From NCBI GenBank assembly GCA_016786495.1, contig JAEUUJ010000014.1:1-64000 (forward strand): DNA of 64,000 nt. Direction: 5' to 3'. Position numbers and translations under genes: made by a program. Each line of letters begins with the position of its first letter. Position 1 is the stretch's first letter. The notes under the pieces are model-generated. The model saw only the letters and a list, made by a program, of their open reading frames with translations, made no database searches and was not told the origin of the DNA. The DNA is from Cyclobacteriaceae bacterium. Its GTDB lineage: Bacteria; Bacteroidota; Bacteroidia; Cytophagales; Cyclobacteriaceae. This document shows positions 25,676 to 34,890 of this stretch, in pieces.

Positions 25676-26210
25676 TTCTCCCCGCAGACAATTTTTAATG
25701 CGGGAAGCGGGATTCAATTTTTCCGTTGAAAAACCTGACGTGGATGAGGCTTTTCCGCACGACCTTCCGGTTGAACAGGTAGCTAAATATCTTGCGGTTA
25801 AAAAAGCCGAATTCTTCCGCAACAACCTTCAGGATCAAGTGGTGGTGACGGCCGATACTGTCGTGATCATCAACAATTATATTCTTAATAAGCCGCAGGA
25901 TCGCAACGAGGCGGTCAGCATGCTGAATGTACTCAACGGAAAGACACATCTTGTGATGACCGGAGTGTGTATTCTTTCTGCAGAAAAAGAAGACAGTTTT
26001 GACGATACCACAGAAGTGACCTTTAAAACGCTTTCGCAGACCGAAATTGAGTTCTACGTAGATAATTACAAGCCGTTCGACAAAGCGGGTGCGTATGGCG
26101 CACAAGACTGGATTGGCATGGTTGCTATTGAAAAAATTAACGGGTCGTACTTTAATGTGATGGGATTGCCGATTCACAAAGTATACCAGCATCTAACCGG
26201 CTGGTCATGA
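25641..26210 (+). CDS. maf: Maf-like nucleoside triphosphate pyrophosphatase
   Basis: The 189-residue product starts at the ATG at 25641, inside the DUF1015 gene, just ahead of the family motif LILGSSSPRR. Other Maf hallmarks are VKKAEFF, the catalytic ADTVV, the LNGKTH..MTGVCI segment and DKAGAYGAQDW. Maf proteins hydrolyse non-standard or pyrimidine nucleoside triphosphates to monophosphates and pyrophosphate, with a role in house-cleaning or cell division. Which subfamily (dTTP/UTP or m7GTP type) is not clear. Its stop overlaps the next start (ATGA). Longer TTG/GTG-initiated frames from 25548 would add 31 residues unlike the family. Confidence 0.9.
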   Translation: MNFTRPLILGSSSPRRQFLMREAGFNFSVEKPDVDEAFPHDLPVEQVAKYLAVKKAEFFRNNLQDQVVVTADTVVIINNYILNKPQDRNEAVSMLNVLNGKTHLVMTGVCILSAEKEDSFDDTTEVTFKTLSQTEIEFYVDNYKPFDKAGAYGAQDWIGMVAIEKINGSYFNVMGLPIHKVYQHLTGWS

Positions 26211-27148
26211 AGAAAATCTGGCAATTTCTTAAGCAGCACATCGCGGAAGATTTTAATGTGGCATACTACGGCTTCGTTGCGGTGTTCCTGACCTGCTGCA
26301 TTTACTACAATTACCGGGTTGATTTCGAAGACAGTTTTCTCGACTATCAGGAAGGGTTCACCAAGTTCCTGTACTATTTCCTGACCAACGTATTCGCGTA
26401 CGTCACTCCCCTCCTTGCCTATGCCTTGATCTCAAAAAACCGGTCGTTTCTTTTCTCGCCTGAATTCTGGGTTAAAAGTCTGGTGGCGCTCGCATTCCTG
26501 AGTTTCGACCGCTGCTCTTTTTTCATTGACGACCTCGCAAGTGAACTGTTCCATCCCAGAATGTATCGCTGGGTTTCGAAGATCTTCAATAACCTGTTGG
26601 GCATCTTTACCATGATGATTCCCTTCCTGATCCTGTATCGGATTTACGATCGTGAAGAAAAACATCTGTACGGTTTGGCTCCGAAGAAATTTGACGTGAA
26701 GCCATACTTTACCATGCTGGCGATTATGTTACCGCTGATCGTTGCTGCTTCCTTCCTGCCGAGCTTCCTGCATCAATATCCGATGTATGAGTCGTCACGG
26801 GCTCACTTGCAAATGCACGTGCCGGAATGGGCAACTGTCGCGGGCTATGAGATTGCCTATGCCCTTAATTTTGTTTCGATTGAGTTCTTCTTTCGCGGAT
26901 TTCTGGTAATCGGGATGATTTCCGTGCTCGGCCGGAGAGCCATTGTACCGATGGCGTGCGTGTACTGCTTCCTCCACTTTGGCAAACCGATGGGCGAAGC
27001 CATCAGCTCGATATTTGGCGGATACATTCTAGGGGTTGTAGCCTACGAAACCCGGGGCATCTGGGGCGGGGTGATTGTTCACGTGGGGATTGCCTGGATG
27101 ATGGAGCTCGCAGCGTTTGTGCAGAAAATCTTTCAGGATAACACGTAA
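26207..27148 (+). CDS. CPBP-family intramembrane metalloprotease-like protein
   Basis: The 313-residue product has about seven or eight transmembrane helices. The CPBP/Abi signature appears in the last third: SIEFFFRGFLVIG (family EExxxR region, here with E then FFFRG, so the second Glu is replaced), CFLHFGKP (FxxxH-like) and IVHVGIAW. The family includes CAAX prenyl proteases and bacteriocin self-immunity proteins. Loss of one motif Glu leaves activity uncertain. It overlaps maf by 4 bases and closes a DUF1015-maf-CPBP operon. Its substrate is unknown. Confidence 0.8.
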   Translation: MKKIWQFLKQHIAEDFNVAYYGFVAVFLTCCIYYNYRVDFEDSFLDYQEGFTKFLYYFLTNVFAYVTPLLAYALISKNRSFLFSPEFWVKSLVALAFLSFDRCSFFIDDLASELFHPRMYRWVSKIFNNLLGIFTMMIPFLILYRIYDREEKHLYGLAPKKFDVKPYFTMLAIMLPLIVAASFLPSFLHQYPMYESSRAHLQMHVPEWATVAGYEIAYALNFVSIEFFFRGFLVIGMISVLGRRAIVPMACVYCFLHFGKPMGEAISSIFGGYILGVVAYETRGIWGGVIVHVGIAWMMELAAFVQKIFQDNT

Positions 27149-27197
27149 CGATTACGTCAGCGTGTTCGCAGAAGCCACGAGCCTGCCCGACCGGATC

Positions 27198-27734
27198 CTA
27201 CTTCTTAAACGTTTCTTTATAGTACTGAATGCTCCGCTCGATAATCGGGTATGCCTGCGCGGCTCCCAGAAACTCATCAACAACCACCTTCTTGTTCTCC
27301 AGCGTTTTATAGTTTTCGAAGAAGTGCTTTAGTTCAATGCGGAAGAATTCCGGCAGTTCGCTCACATCGCGGATATGGCTTACACTGGCATCCTGCTCGG
27401 CCACGGCAATGATTTTATCGTCAGCCTCGCCCCGGTCGATCATGCGCATTACACCAATCACTTTTGACGGAATCAGGCAGCGCGGCACCACGGAAACCTG
27501 TGTTAGCACCACAATGTCGAGCGGGTCTTTGTCCTCGCCCAGCGTTTGGGGAATAAATCCGTAATTCAGCGGATAATACATGGAGGCGTAAATAACGCGG
27601 TCAAGCTTGATTAACCCACTTTCCTTGTCGATCTCGTATTTGGCACGGGAGCCTTTCGGGATTTCAATAATCGCGTTCACGCGTTGCGGGACCTGATCGC
27701 CAATCCGGACTTCATGCCAGGGGTGCTGTACCAT
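27198..27734 (-). CDS. ppa: Inorganic pyrophosphatase (family I)
   Basis: The 178-residue product starts at the ATG at 27732-27734. It has the soluble family I signature: [23 protein letters not shown], the metal-binding DKDPLD (about 69-74), and DDKIIAV near the substrate loop. It hydrolyses pyrophosphate to phosphate and drives biosynthetic reactions. The start is conserved with other members; an upstream extension to 27782 would add 16 hydrophobic residues unlike the family. It is divergent from the GT90 gene over 82 bases. Confidence 0.94.
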   Translation of the reverse strand: MVQHPWHEVRIGDQVPQRVNAIIEIPKGSRAKYEIDKESGLIKLDRVIYASMYYPLNYGFIPQTLGEDKDPLDIVVLTQVSVVPRCLIPSKVIGVMRMIDRGEADDKIIAVAEQDASVSHIRDVSELPEFFRIELKHFFENYKTLENKKVVVDEFLGAAQAYPIIERSIQYYKETFKK

Positions 27735-27798
27735 GTTTAAAAGTTTATTGTTAAAATTATTAATAAAAAGACCAGTCTCCAATTTCCCGCCAAACGGC

Positions 27799-27806
27799 TA
27801 TCTTCG
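27799..27806 (+). promoter_or_regulatory. Near-consensus -7 box of the GT90 gene
   Basis: TATCTTCG differs from TAnnTTTG by one base. It implies a start of transcription only about 7 bases before the ATG at 27817, so the leader would be very short. Confidence 0.35.
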
Positions 27807-27816
27807 TACCATCAGT

Positions 27817-28839
27817 ATGCGGCCCTTTCTCAAACGACTCGACATTCGGAACAAGAACAGCAAGCTGTTGTACTACATCAAGGTTCTGGCGTGGCAATTA
27901 ATTCCTTCATCCACCTTCAGGGCCAAACTTCCCGAAAAACTAAAAGCACTTAAAAATCTTAGTAACTCCGCAAGGCTCCGGGTTCCCGCGCGAGTCCATT
28001 ATTACAACAAGCTTTCAGCCGATAAAACGCTTTCTTCTTCCGCAATCCCGATTGGCAAATTAAAACTTCCGAAGCGTCAAAAGGCCTACTATTTCGACAC
28101 ACAGGAGTATACCCGGTATTTCGATCCGTCTTTGCGCGCAAATTTCTTGTTTGGGGATATTACCAAAGTCCCGGATGAACCAACCATAGTGAAGAGCCGG
28201 CCGATTCATGGTAACAACGAGAACTCAATTCTCCTCAACCTCGACAAGCTTCGCCATTTCAATTTCATCAAAGACGAAATTCATTTCGAAGACAAAAAAA
28301 ACATGCTGGTTGGCCGGGGCGTGGTGAAGCGCGAGCATCGCATCCGGTTCTTTGAGATGTATTTCAATCACCCAATGTGCAACCTCGGTCAGATCAATCG
28401 AAATAAGAATCCGCAATGGATTCGCGAGTTTCTCACCATCCAAGAACACCTGAAATACAAGTTCATTCTTTGCCTGGAGGGAAACGATGTAGCCACCAAC
28501 TTAAAGTGGGTGATGTCATCCAATTCGCTGGCGGTGATGCCCAGGCCAAAATTCGAAACGTGGTTTATGGAGGGCACGCTGGTCGGCAATAAGCATTACG
28601 TTGAAATTAAGGACGACTATTCCGATCTGGAGGAACGGCTTACGTATTACATCAATAATCCGCAAGAGGCCATTAAAATTCTTCGGGAAGCACACCGTTA
28701 CGTGGAAGACTTTCAAAATACGGAAGAGGAAGACCTGACCTCACTGCTGGTACTTGATACGTACTTCAGTAAAACCGGTCAAAAAGCACCGCTCAATCTT
28801 GAATCATTGATTCCTCCACCCGATCGGTCGTCTTACTAA
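27817..28839 (+). CDS. GT90 (CAP10-type) glycosyltransferase
   Basis: The 340-residue product resembles the glycosyltransferase family 90/CAP10 domain: KSRPIHG.NENSILLNLDKLRHF near the middle, MLVGRGVV, then GNDVATNLKWVMSSNSL (about 227-243) and MPRPKFETWFMEG (about 246-258). Such enzymes add xylose or glucose to glycans or capsule and lipopolysaccharide cores. It has no signal or membrane segment, so it is likely cytoplasmic on the lipid-linked glycan side. The ATG at 27817 is preferred; the frame from 27733 overlaps the ppa start. It stands alone, ended by the terminator at 28848. Confidence 0.82.
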   Translation: MRPFLKRLDIRNKNSKLLYYIKVLAWQLIPSSTFRAKLPEKLKALKNLSNSARLRVPARVHYYNKLSADKTLSSSAIPIGKLKLPKRQKAYYFDTQEYTRYFDPSLRANFLFGDITKVPDEPTIVKSRPIHGNNENSILLNLDKLRHFNFIKDEIHFEDKKNMLVGRGVVKREHRIRFFEMYFNHPMCNLGQINRNKNPQWIREFLTIQEHLKYKFILCLEGNDVATNLKWVMSSNSLAVMPRPKFETWFMEGTLVGNKHYVEIKDDYSDLEERLTYYINNPQEAIKILREAHRYVEDFQNTEEEDLTSLLVLDTYFSKTGQKAPLNLESLIPPPDRSSY

Positions 28840-28847
28840 ACAGAAAA

Positions 28848-28874
28848 AGCCCTTCCGAGCGTATCGAAAGGGCT
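28848..28874. terminator. Convergent hairpin terminator
   Basis: AGCCCTT (28848-28854) pairs with AAGGGCT (28868-28874), with A- and T-runs outside, between the convergent GT90 gene and the fusion-protein gene. Confidence 0.7.
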
Positions 28875-28894
28875 CTTGTATTGTTGCGCGGATA

Positions 28895-30304
28895 TTAGTC
28901 TTTCTTCTCCGCAGGCTTTTCTTCCTTCTTCTTGTCTTTCTCAACCTCTCCGCGGATACGTTCTCCGTCTTTCAGTCGCTTCGACACCACCAGGAACGGC
29001 CCGGTCACAACCTGTGAACTGTCGCTCAATCCCGAAAGGATTTCAATGTTGTCGTAGTCACTGATACCAGTTTTAACCTCAATCATTTTTGCTTTGCCGC
29101 CTTCGTTCACAAAAACAACTACTTTATCCTTCTTCTTCTCGGCCGGCTTTTGCTGACCGTTGCTGCTTTGTTGATTGTTATTGTTGTCTGGAGGACCTTT
29201 CTGCTCATTGTCCGACTTTTTCTCATCCTCCGGGTTACGCGTAGTTACGGCCGACAAAGGAACCGACATCACATTCGTTTTGCGGTTCGTAAGAATTTCC
29301 ACGCTGGCGGTCATACCCGGACGGAACGGATAGCGGTTGCCTTTTGCAACAAGGTCTTTGTACGAATCATTGAGGATCAGAATCCGAACCTCAAATTCAG
29401 TAATCGCATCCGCTGACGTTTTGTCTTTTGCCGTGTTCGCAATATTGGTAACAACACCTTTAAATTGCTTTCCTTCGTTGGCATACGCATCAACATCAAT
29501 CATCGTAGTGTCGTTCAGGTGCACGCGAACAATATCGTTTTCATTCACATTTACCCGTACTTCCATTTTACTCAGATCGGCAATGCGAAGCATTTCGGTA
29601 CCCTGCATTTGCGCAGTTCCCAACACACGCTCACCTTTTTTCACACTCAGCTTGGAAACAATGCCGTGCATCGGTGCGGCCACGCTGGTCAACCGCACAT
29701 TTTCACGCGCTTCGCGTACGGTTGCCTCGCTGCTTCGTACAACGTATTTTGATGCCTCCAGCGACTGCTTAGCTGACTTGTAGTCGTTCTCTGCAATCGA
29801 TTTGTTTTGCTGCGCAAGTTGCCAATCGGCTTCGGAGATAACCTTTTGATCATGAAGCGATTCCTGGCGCTTGTATTCCTGCATGGCACGTGTAAGTGAT
29901 GCATCTGCGCGCGAAAGCGCTGCTTCAGCCGACACCACGTTTGCCTTCTGCTGATTCAACGATGCCTCCGCACGATCCAACTGCGATAACCAGGTATCAG
30001 GGCGGATCTTTACCAGCATCTGATTCTTTCCAACAGAGTCACCCTCCTCAATCAACAACTCGCGAATTTCACCCGACACCTCCGGAGCAATCTTTACTTC
30101 AATCACCGGCTGCACAGTACCGGAAGCGCTCACCTTTTCCACAATGGTCGTGCGCTTAACTTTTGCCAGCTCTACTTCCAGTTCCTGGGGTTTCCCGATC
30201 CAGCCCTGCGATTTTCCGACGATGACGAGCAGGAGCAGAATTCCCAAAACTCCGATAAGCCAGTAAATGAATTTGTTCGATTTGCGTTTTTGCGTTGTTG
30301 CCAT
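28895..30304 (-). CDS. Membrane fusion (HlyD/MacA-like) efflux adaptor
   Basis: The 469-residue product has one N-terminal transmembrane anchor (about 12-30), a biotinyl-lipoyl-like half-motif (SGTVQPVIEVKIAPEVSGEIRELLIEEGD..), a long alpha-helical hairpin (about 100-200) and beta-barrel domains with VAAPMHGIVSKLSVKKGERV. A charged Lys/Glu/Pro-rich tail, with a Gln/Asn-rich insert at about 375-395, ends it. It would link an inner-membrane transporter to TolC across the periplasm. Its operon has TolC upstream but no ABC permease or RND pump at this locus. The tail is longer than usual for MacA. Confidence 0.85.
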   Translation of the reverse strand: MATTQKRKSNKFIYWLIGVLGILLLLVIVGKSQGWIGKPQELEVELAKVKRTTIVEKVSASGTVQPVIEVKIAPEVSGEIRELLIEEGDSVGKNQMLVKIRPDTWLSQLDRAEASLNQQKANVVSAEAALSRADASLTRAMQEYKRQESLHDQKVISEADWQLAQQNKSIAENDYKSAKQSLEASKYVVRSSEATVREARENVRLTSVAAPMHGIVSKLSVKKGERVLGTAQMQGTEMLRIADLSKMEVRVNVNENDIVRVHLNDTTMIDVDAYANEGKQFKGVVTNIANTAKDKTSADAITEFEVRILILNDSYKDLVAKGNRYPFRPGMTASVEILTNRKTNVMSVPLSAVTTRNPEDEKKSDNEQKGPPDNNNNQQSSNGQQKPAEKKKDKVVVFVNEGGKAKMIEVKTGISDYDNIEILSGLSDSSQVVTGPFLVVSKRLKDGERIRGEVEKDKKKEEKPAEKKD

Positions 30305-30327
30305 TGAAATCTTTAGTTGATAAGTTA

Positions 30328-31800
30328 TTAGTATTCGAGTGATTTTCCCTGATAGAAATCAAGCACCTTCTTCTTAAAGATGAAGTCGTACTTCGCCCTG
30401 GCCAGATCAGTTTGAGCCTGAAAAAGACTGTTTTGAGAAACCTGAACCTCAAATGAGTTTGCAGATCCCGCTTGGAGGCGCTGGTCCATCATGCGGTAAG
30501 CCTCTTCCCTCGCCTTTACTTGGCGAAGCGAGGCATTATATGTTTTTGAAGATGAGAGCGCGTCGTTATAGGCAGTTTCAACACTTTGACGCAATGTTTG
30601 CTCTGTTTCCTGAGCGGTAATCTGAGCAAGACGATGCTGAATGGAAGACCGTCTTATCGATGCCCGGGTTGCGTATCCATTGAAGATTGGTATAGACAAA
30701 TTTACTCCTAGCGTCTTATAGATATTGTCTTGAAATTGATCAATTGCGCCATAATCACGAAATTCTCCCCCTCGGTTAAGCGTATAAATGCCCTGAGAAA
30801 GATCTTGATTTAGGTACGCTACTGGCTCAGCATCGGGTGCAAAGAAGAACGTTCCATCAGGGTAGAACCTGACGTTTTGCGCGCTTGAGTAATTCGTATT
30901 AATTGCGCCGTTCAATGTAATTCTTGGAAATAAACTCCCTCTGGCCGCCTTCAACGCAAAGCGTGTGCTTTGAATCCGAAGTTGAGCTGCTTTCACTTCC
31001 GGCATTGACTGTCTCGCGATGGAAAAAATTTCATCACGAGATTGATCGATTACCAAGTCCTCAGGTTCCAGTTGTGGCACTTCGGCATCAAATGCTTCAG
31101 AGGCGGGAATGCGCAAAGCCTGCTTTAAACGAAGAATAGAAAGTGCTAACGCGTTTTCCTGCTGTACAAGTGTAACTTCATTAGATGCAACCTGAGCGTC
31201 CAAATTAAGCTGCTCAGATAAGGGCAAAGACCCTGCTTCCACCTGTTTTCTTGCACGCTCCAATTGCTGTTGGCTTGATGCCAGTTGAAATCGAGCATTT
31301 TGGACTAATTCCTTGTTAAAGACAACGTTAATAAAAAGTGCGGCCACATTCAGGATAAGATCATTCTTCGCTTTTAATAAATCCTGCTCGCTCGCACCTA
31401 ACGAAGAACGAGTTTGATTAACCGTATTATGCTGACGAAGACCATTAAAAAGCAACCATGATGCATTAGCTGATAGATTCGATGAGTTAATCTGCTGAGC
31501 AGCAAAGCTGTTTGTTACCGGATCAAGGCCACGACCCCAACTTGAACCATAAGAAGCCGCACCATTAATGCTCGGCAACCTGGAGAGACGTGCTTGATCA
31601 AAGTCAACCTCAGCACTACCAACACCGAGTTCACTCCGCTCAACCGTGAGGTTGTTAGCCAGTGCATAGTCGATGCACTCTTTCAGGTTCCACTTCTTGA
31701 TCGATGGCGGTGTTTGCCTTTCTTGCTTCAATGTATCAATCTGAGCAAAAGAGCTTACGCTAAAAAATGCAGCTAAAAAAACAAGGACGATTCTTTTCAT
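30328..31800 (-). CDS. TolC-family outer-membrane efflux protein
   Basis: The 490-residue product has a signal peptide (about 1-20, ending FAQ), then two repeated halves of long coiled-coil helices with beta-strand segments. NLKECIDYALANN and the duplicated NLDAQVASNEVTLVQQEN and LRQSVETAYNDALSS stretches are typical of OEP domains. It forms the outer-membrane tunnel for export. The adaptor gene follows by 23 bases and sdaAB precedes by 6 bases, so all three are probably co-transcribed. Export and serine breakdown in one operon is unexpected. Confidence 0.88.
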   Translation of the reverse strand: MKRIVLVFLAAFFSVSSFAQIDTLKQERQTPPSIKKWNLKECIDYALANNLTVERSELGVGSAEVDFDQARLSRLPSINGAASYGSSWGRGLDPVTNSFAAQQINSSNLSANASWLLFNGLRQHNTVNQTRSSLGASEQDLLKAKNDLILNVAALFINVVFNKELVQNARFQLASSQQQLERARKQVEAGSLPLSEQLNLDAQVASNEVTLVQQENALALSILRLKQALRIPASEAFDAEVPQLEPEDLVIDQSRDEIFSIARQSMPEVKAAQLRIQSTRFALKAARGSLFPRITLNGAINTNYSSAQNVRFYPDGTFFFAPDAEPVAYLNQDLSQGIYTLNRGGEFRDYGAIDQFQDNIYKTLGVNLSIPIFNGYATRASIRRSSIQHRLAQITAQETEQTLRQSVETAYNDALSSSKTYNASLRQVKAREEAYRMMDQRLQAGSANSFEVQVSQNSLFQAQTDLARAKYDFIFKKKVLDFYQGKSLEY

Positions 31801-31806
31801 TTCGTG

Positions 31807-32484
31807 TTAACGGTCAATATCCGGGATATAAATAACTTCCTTAACCCAACTTAGACTCCGAACGTAGGCCAATGTTACAGGTTTCACTCCGGAGTCCATT
31901 TCTATCACTAAACATGCTAAATCGTTCTTTCCTTTCCGGGAAACCGACATGGTAGCGATGTTGCAGTCGTCATGCGCAAGCACATTGGCGAGAAACGCAA
32001 CGCTTCCTTTCACGTCATCGGCAAAGATGATCAGCGTATGCAGACTGGCCGAAAAGTCGGCCTTAAAGCCGTTTACCTCGGCAATATTGATAACTCCGCC
32101 ACCTTTGCTCTCGCCCAAAACCTCGATTTTCTTGTCGCCAAGCGCCAGATTCAACCGAATGGTGTTCGGATGCAACGCGGAAGCATTTCCGATCGACTTA
32201 AAGGTGTAGTGAAGATTATTCTCCTTCGCCAATTCCAGCGCATCCTTGATGCGTTTGTCATCGGTTCGGTAGTCAAGCAAGCCCGCGATAATGGCGCGGT
32301 CGCTTCCGTGACCTTCGTATGTTCTGGCGAACGAATTATAAAAAATGATCTCAGCCTGTTCAGGGATTCCGCCAAGCAGTTTCAGTGCCGTGCGGGCGAT
32401 GCGAACCACACCTGCCGTATGAGAGCTTGACGGGCCAATCATAACGGGGCCAATCATATCAAAAACGCTGCTTTTTTCTGGCAT
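31807..32484 (-). CDS. sdaAB: L-serine dehydratase, beta subunit-like
   Basis: The 225-residue product starts MPEKSSVFDMIGPVMIGPSS cut here at 1-20, then SHTAGVVRIARTAL, the clear start of the iron-sulfur L-serine dehydratase beta domain. A C-terminal ACT domain (about 145-220) with IFADDVKGSVAFLANVLAHDDCNIATMSVSRKGKND is present. It pairs with an alpha subunit to deaminate serine to pyruvate. The alpha gene is not in the window. It overlaps no gene but lies only 6 bases before tolC. Confidence 0.86.
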   Translation of the reverse strand: MPEKSSVFDMIGPVMIGPSSSHTAGVVRIARTALKLLGGIPEQAEIIFYNSFARTYEGHGSDRAIIAGLLDYRTDDKRIKDALELAKENNLHYTFKSIGNASALHPNTIRLNLALGDKKIEVLGESKGGGVINIAEVNGFKADFSASLHTLIIFADDVKGSVAFLANVLAHDDCNIATMSVSRKGKNDLACLVIEMDSGVKPVTLAYVRSLSWVKEVIYIPDIDR

Positions 32485-32598
32485 CCTGGATTCGGGTTAA
32501 ACATTTGTCGTTAAAAAGGCCTATTTGTTACAAAGCCAACGCGAGATTTGCTACTAAAAGGCGTGCAATATCTCTATTTTTAGGTAAAAAATCGGTCT

Positions 32599-34161
32599 AT
32601 GCTTCGGGTAATTTTGACATGTATCATACTGGTAAACAGTGGATTACTTTCAGCGCAACAGCGACTCAAGATCGATACAGCCGACCTTACGTATACCTCA
32701 CCGTTTGAACGAAAAGCTTTCGCGGATTATGCCCGTAAGCAGCCCGATTACTTTGCGTTGTTCCTGGCGATCGACTCCACCGTGACCGATGAGCAATACA
32801 CCTCCTGGAAGGGCGTATTCGACCGCAACATTCAGACCTTATCGGCAAGCGTTGACGACAAGAAGAAGAATGATAAGAAAGCGCGCTTTCTGTACGAAAG
32901 TGTACACAAGAACTTCCTCTCGAAGTATGAAGAGGTAAGCTACTTCAATCAAATCTTCCGGAACGGTGTTTACAATTGCGTTACGGCAACAGCTCTTTAC
33001 AGCCTGGTGTTCGACCAGTTCTCTATTCCCTATGCCATCCAGGAAAGACCCACCCACGTGTACCTGGTTGCGTTTCCGGCTGCCGAGCGCATCCAAATTG
33101 AAACCACCACTCCGATCGGAGGCTATCGGGTGTACGATCAGGCATTCAAGCAACAGTTCGTTAAAAAAATGACGGACTACAAAATGATCAGTGCAGCCGA
33201 ATACCAGTCGCAACCGGTTGACGCGTTGTTCGACAAGTACTTCTTTAACAACGAAGTGATCAATATCACGCAATTGGCCGGCATTCAGTATTATAACTCG
33301 GCACTCACCTACATGGACGCGGGTGAAAAAGAGAAGGCTTTGCAGCAATTTGAAAAATACTACTTCCTCTACCCCGATGAAAAATCGCGGTTTCTGATGT
33401 TCGCCCTCACAGTGGATATCTTTAATCGTCTTGCCTATGGCGACAAAAAGAAATCACAGTATCTGATTAAGCTGTGCAAGTTCAAGCGCGAAGGCATTAC
33501 CACCGATATGATTACCGGAGAGTTTTACCGCATCACACAACAGGTGTTCAAGCAGGATGGTGATCACGAACGATACGAAAAAATCTACCAACAACTGATG
33601 GAGGTTACGGCAAACACTGACATCCCGGAACAGCTTACCTACATTTACAATTATGAGATCGGGCATACCGCCTATAACCAGGAACGGTACACCGAAGCTG
33701 CAACCTACTTTGAGAAAGCACTTACGGCAAAACCGAATAGTGTCGACATGAGCCGCATGTTTATCGCGAACCTGGAAATGATGCGCAAGAACGCGCGCGA
33801 CCGGGCTTCGTTTATCACACAGGCAAAAGCTTACGGAGAAAAATATCCGACACTAAAAAAGGACAATAACTTCTTTGAACTGGTGAGCAGCACCATGCTG
33901 GAAGCGTTCGGCAGCGGGTATGAAAAATCCAATCCTGCTGAAGGAGAAAAATACCGGCTGATGTTTGAGGACTGGCTGGCCAAAAATCCTGACGCATCGA
34001 TTGTTGATATCGATTTCGAAATCGGGCAAGCGTATTCGGCCGCGTGCGTCTACTATTTCAGGCGCAATCAAAAAGCGAAAGCAAAATCGTTTATCGACAG
34101 GGGCCTGGAACTCTCCCCCAATAACTACACACTTCGCTCGCGCAGGGAGATGCTCAATTGA
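32599..34161 (+). CDS. Secreted TPR protein with transglutaminase-like segment
   Basis: The 520-residue product has a signal peptide (about 1-20, ending LLSAQ). Residues about 95-160 hold a Cys in NGVYNCVTATALYS and a His in PTHVYLVAF, spaced as in transglutaminase/cysteine-protease-like folds. The rest is helical with TPR features (YNQERYTEAATYFEKALTAKPNS at about 355-377, AKSFIDRGLELSPNN near the end). A near-consensus -7 box TATTTTTA is at 32575-32582. It is likely periplasmic and may serve in protein assembly; the catalytic role is inferred only from the Cys/His pattern. Its TGA meets the stop of the opposite gene with no gap. Confidence 0.7.
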   Translation: MLRVILTCIILVNSGLLSAQQRLKIDTADLTYTSPFERKAFADYARKQPDYFALFLAIDSTVTDEQYTSWKGVFDRNIQTLSASVDDKKKNDKKARFLYESVHKNFLSKYEEVSYFNQIFRNGVYNCVTATALYSLVFDQFSIPYAIQERPTHVYLVAFPAAERIQIETTTPIGGYRVYDQAFKQQFVKKMTDYKMISAAEYQSQPVDALFDKYFFNNEVINITQLAGIQYYNSALTYMDAGEKEKALQQFEKYYFLYPDEKSRFLMFALTVDIFNRLAYGDKKKSQYLIKLCKFKREGITTDMITGEFYRITQQVFKQDGDHERYEKIYQQLMEVTANTDIPEQLTYIYNYEIGHTAYNQERYTEAATYFEKALTAKPNSVDMSRMFIANLEMMRKNARDRASFITQAKAYGEKYPTLKKDNNFFELVSSTMLEAFGSGYEKSNPAEGEKYRLMFEDWLAKNPDASIVDIDFEIGQAYSAACVYYFRRNQKAKAKSFIDRGLELSPNNYTLRSRREMLN

Positions 34162-34890
34162 TTATTCGAATTTGCGTTCAACAGCTACGTTCATGGATTT
34201 CTGAATCACCAGAACGTTGCCCGCGATGGTTTCCACCTTCGCTACAATGTTGATTGTTTCCATAACAAACTGCCCCGGACTGAGCGCGTAGGCATACATG
34301 CCTTTGTTCTTACCATCCGCATAAATGGTTTCGAGCCCTTTATGCAGGCAACCATCTTTTAAACGCCCTTTATAATACGTGACTTTATGCACCCGTTCGG
34401 AGAGTGACACGTGCAGGTAGTAATATCCCTCGGAAAGAGTCTTGTTCTCCGGGGTAATCACGATCTCCGGGTAATGCGGGCGCGGCTCTCCGCTCAGGAT
34501 GTATTCTTTTAGTCCGGTACACTCCTCCCCGTTTTTATAACGCATCTCGGCTTTGAGCTTTCCGTCTTTATGGTACTTCTTCAGCGTACCGGTGATCTGA
34601 CCGCTGTCGTAGTAGGTTTCAGAATACAGGATCCCGTTTTGAAAATACTGTTTGGTTAGCCCGTGGCGTTTGTCGTTTGCCCATTCTGTTTCGAGGTAAA
34701 GCTTTCCGTTGGGATGGTAAATCTTAGACAGGCCGTGAAGCTTACCGTCTTTGTAAGATAGCTCCTTGTGCAAACTGCCATCATCACGATACACGCTGAT
34801 GATACCATTCTTGATGGCACTTTCAGGTTCCTTCTTTTTTGGCGAGCTGCAGGCAATCAACACGATTACCAGCCAACATACATATCTCAT
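34162..34890 (-). CDS. YwqK/MORN-repeat lipoprotein
   Basis: The 242-residue product has a lipobox LIAC in the signal peptide. It then has four to five MORN-type repeats (about 30-125) of the form [20 protein letters not shown], where each unit ends in an aromatic and Gly pair. Databases name such proteins antitoxin YwqK family, but no toxin gene is adjacent, so that label should not be taken as function. The C-terminal 90 residues form a separate beta domain. Its ATG overlaps the thyA stop (ATGA), so translation is coupled. Confidence 0.78.
   Translation of the reverse strand: MRYVCWLVIVLIACSSPKKKEPESAIKNGIISVYRDDGSLHKELSYKDGKLHGLSKIYHPNGKLYLETEWANDKRHGLTKQYFQNGILYSETYYDSGQITGTLKKYHKDGKLKAEMRYKNGEECTGLKEYILSGEPRPHYPEIVITPENKTLSEGYYYLHVSLSERVHKVTYYKGRLKDGCLHKGLETIYADGKNKGMYAYALSPGQFVMETINIVAKVETIAGNVLVIQKSMNVAVERKFE

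Noticed and set aside
34162-34890. Toxin-antitoxin module suggested by the YwqK family name
   Set aside because: The protein is a lipid-anchored MORN-repeat protein and no toxin-like gene is adjacent; the neighbour is thymidylate synthase.
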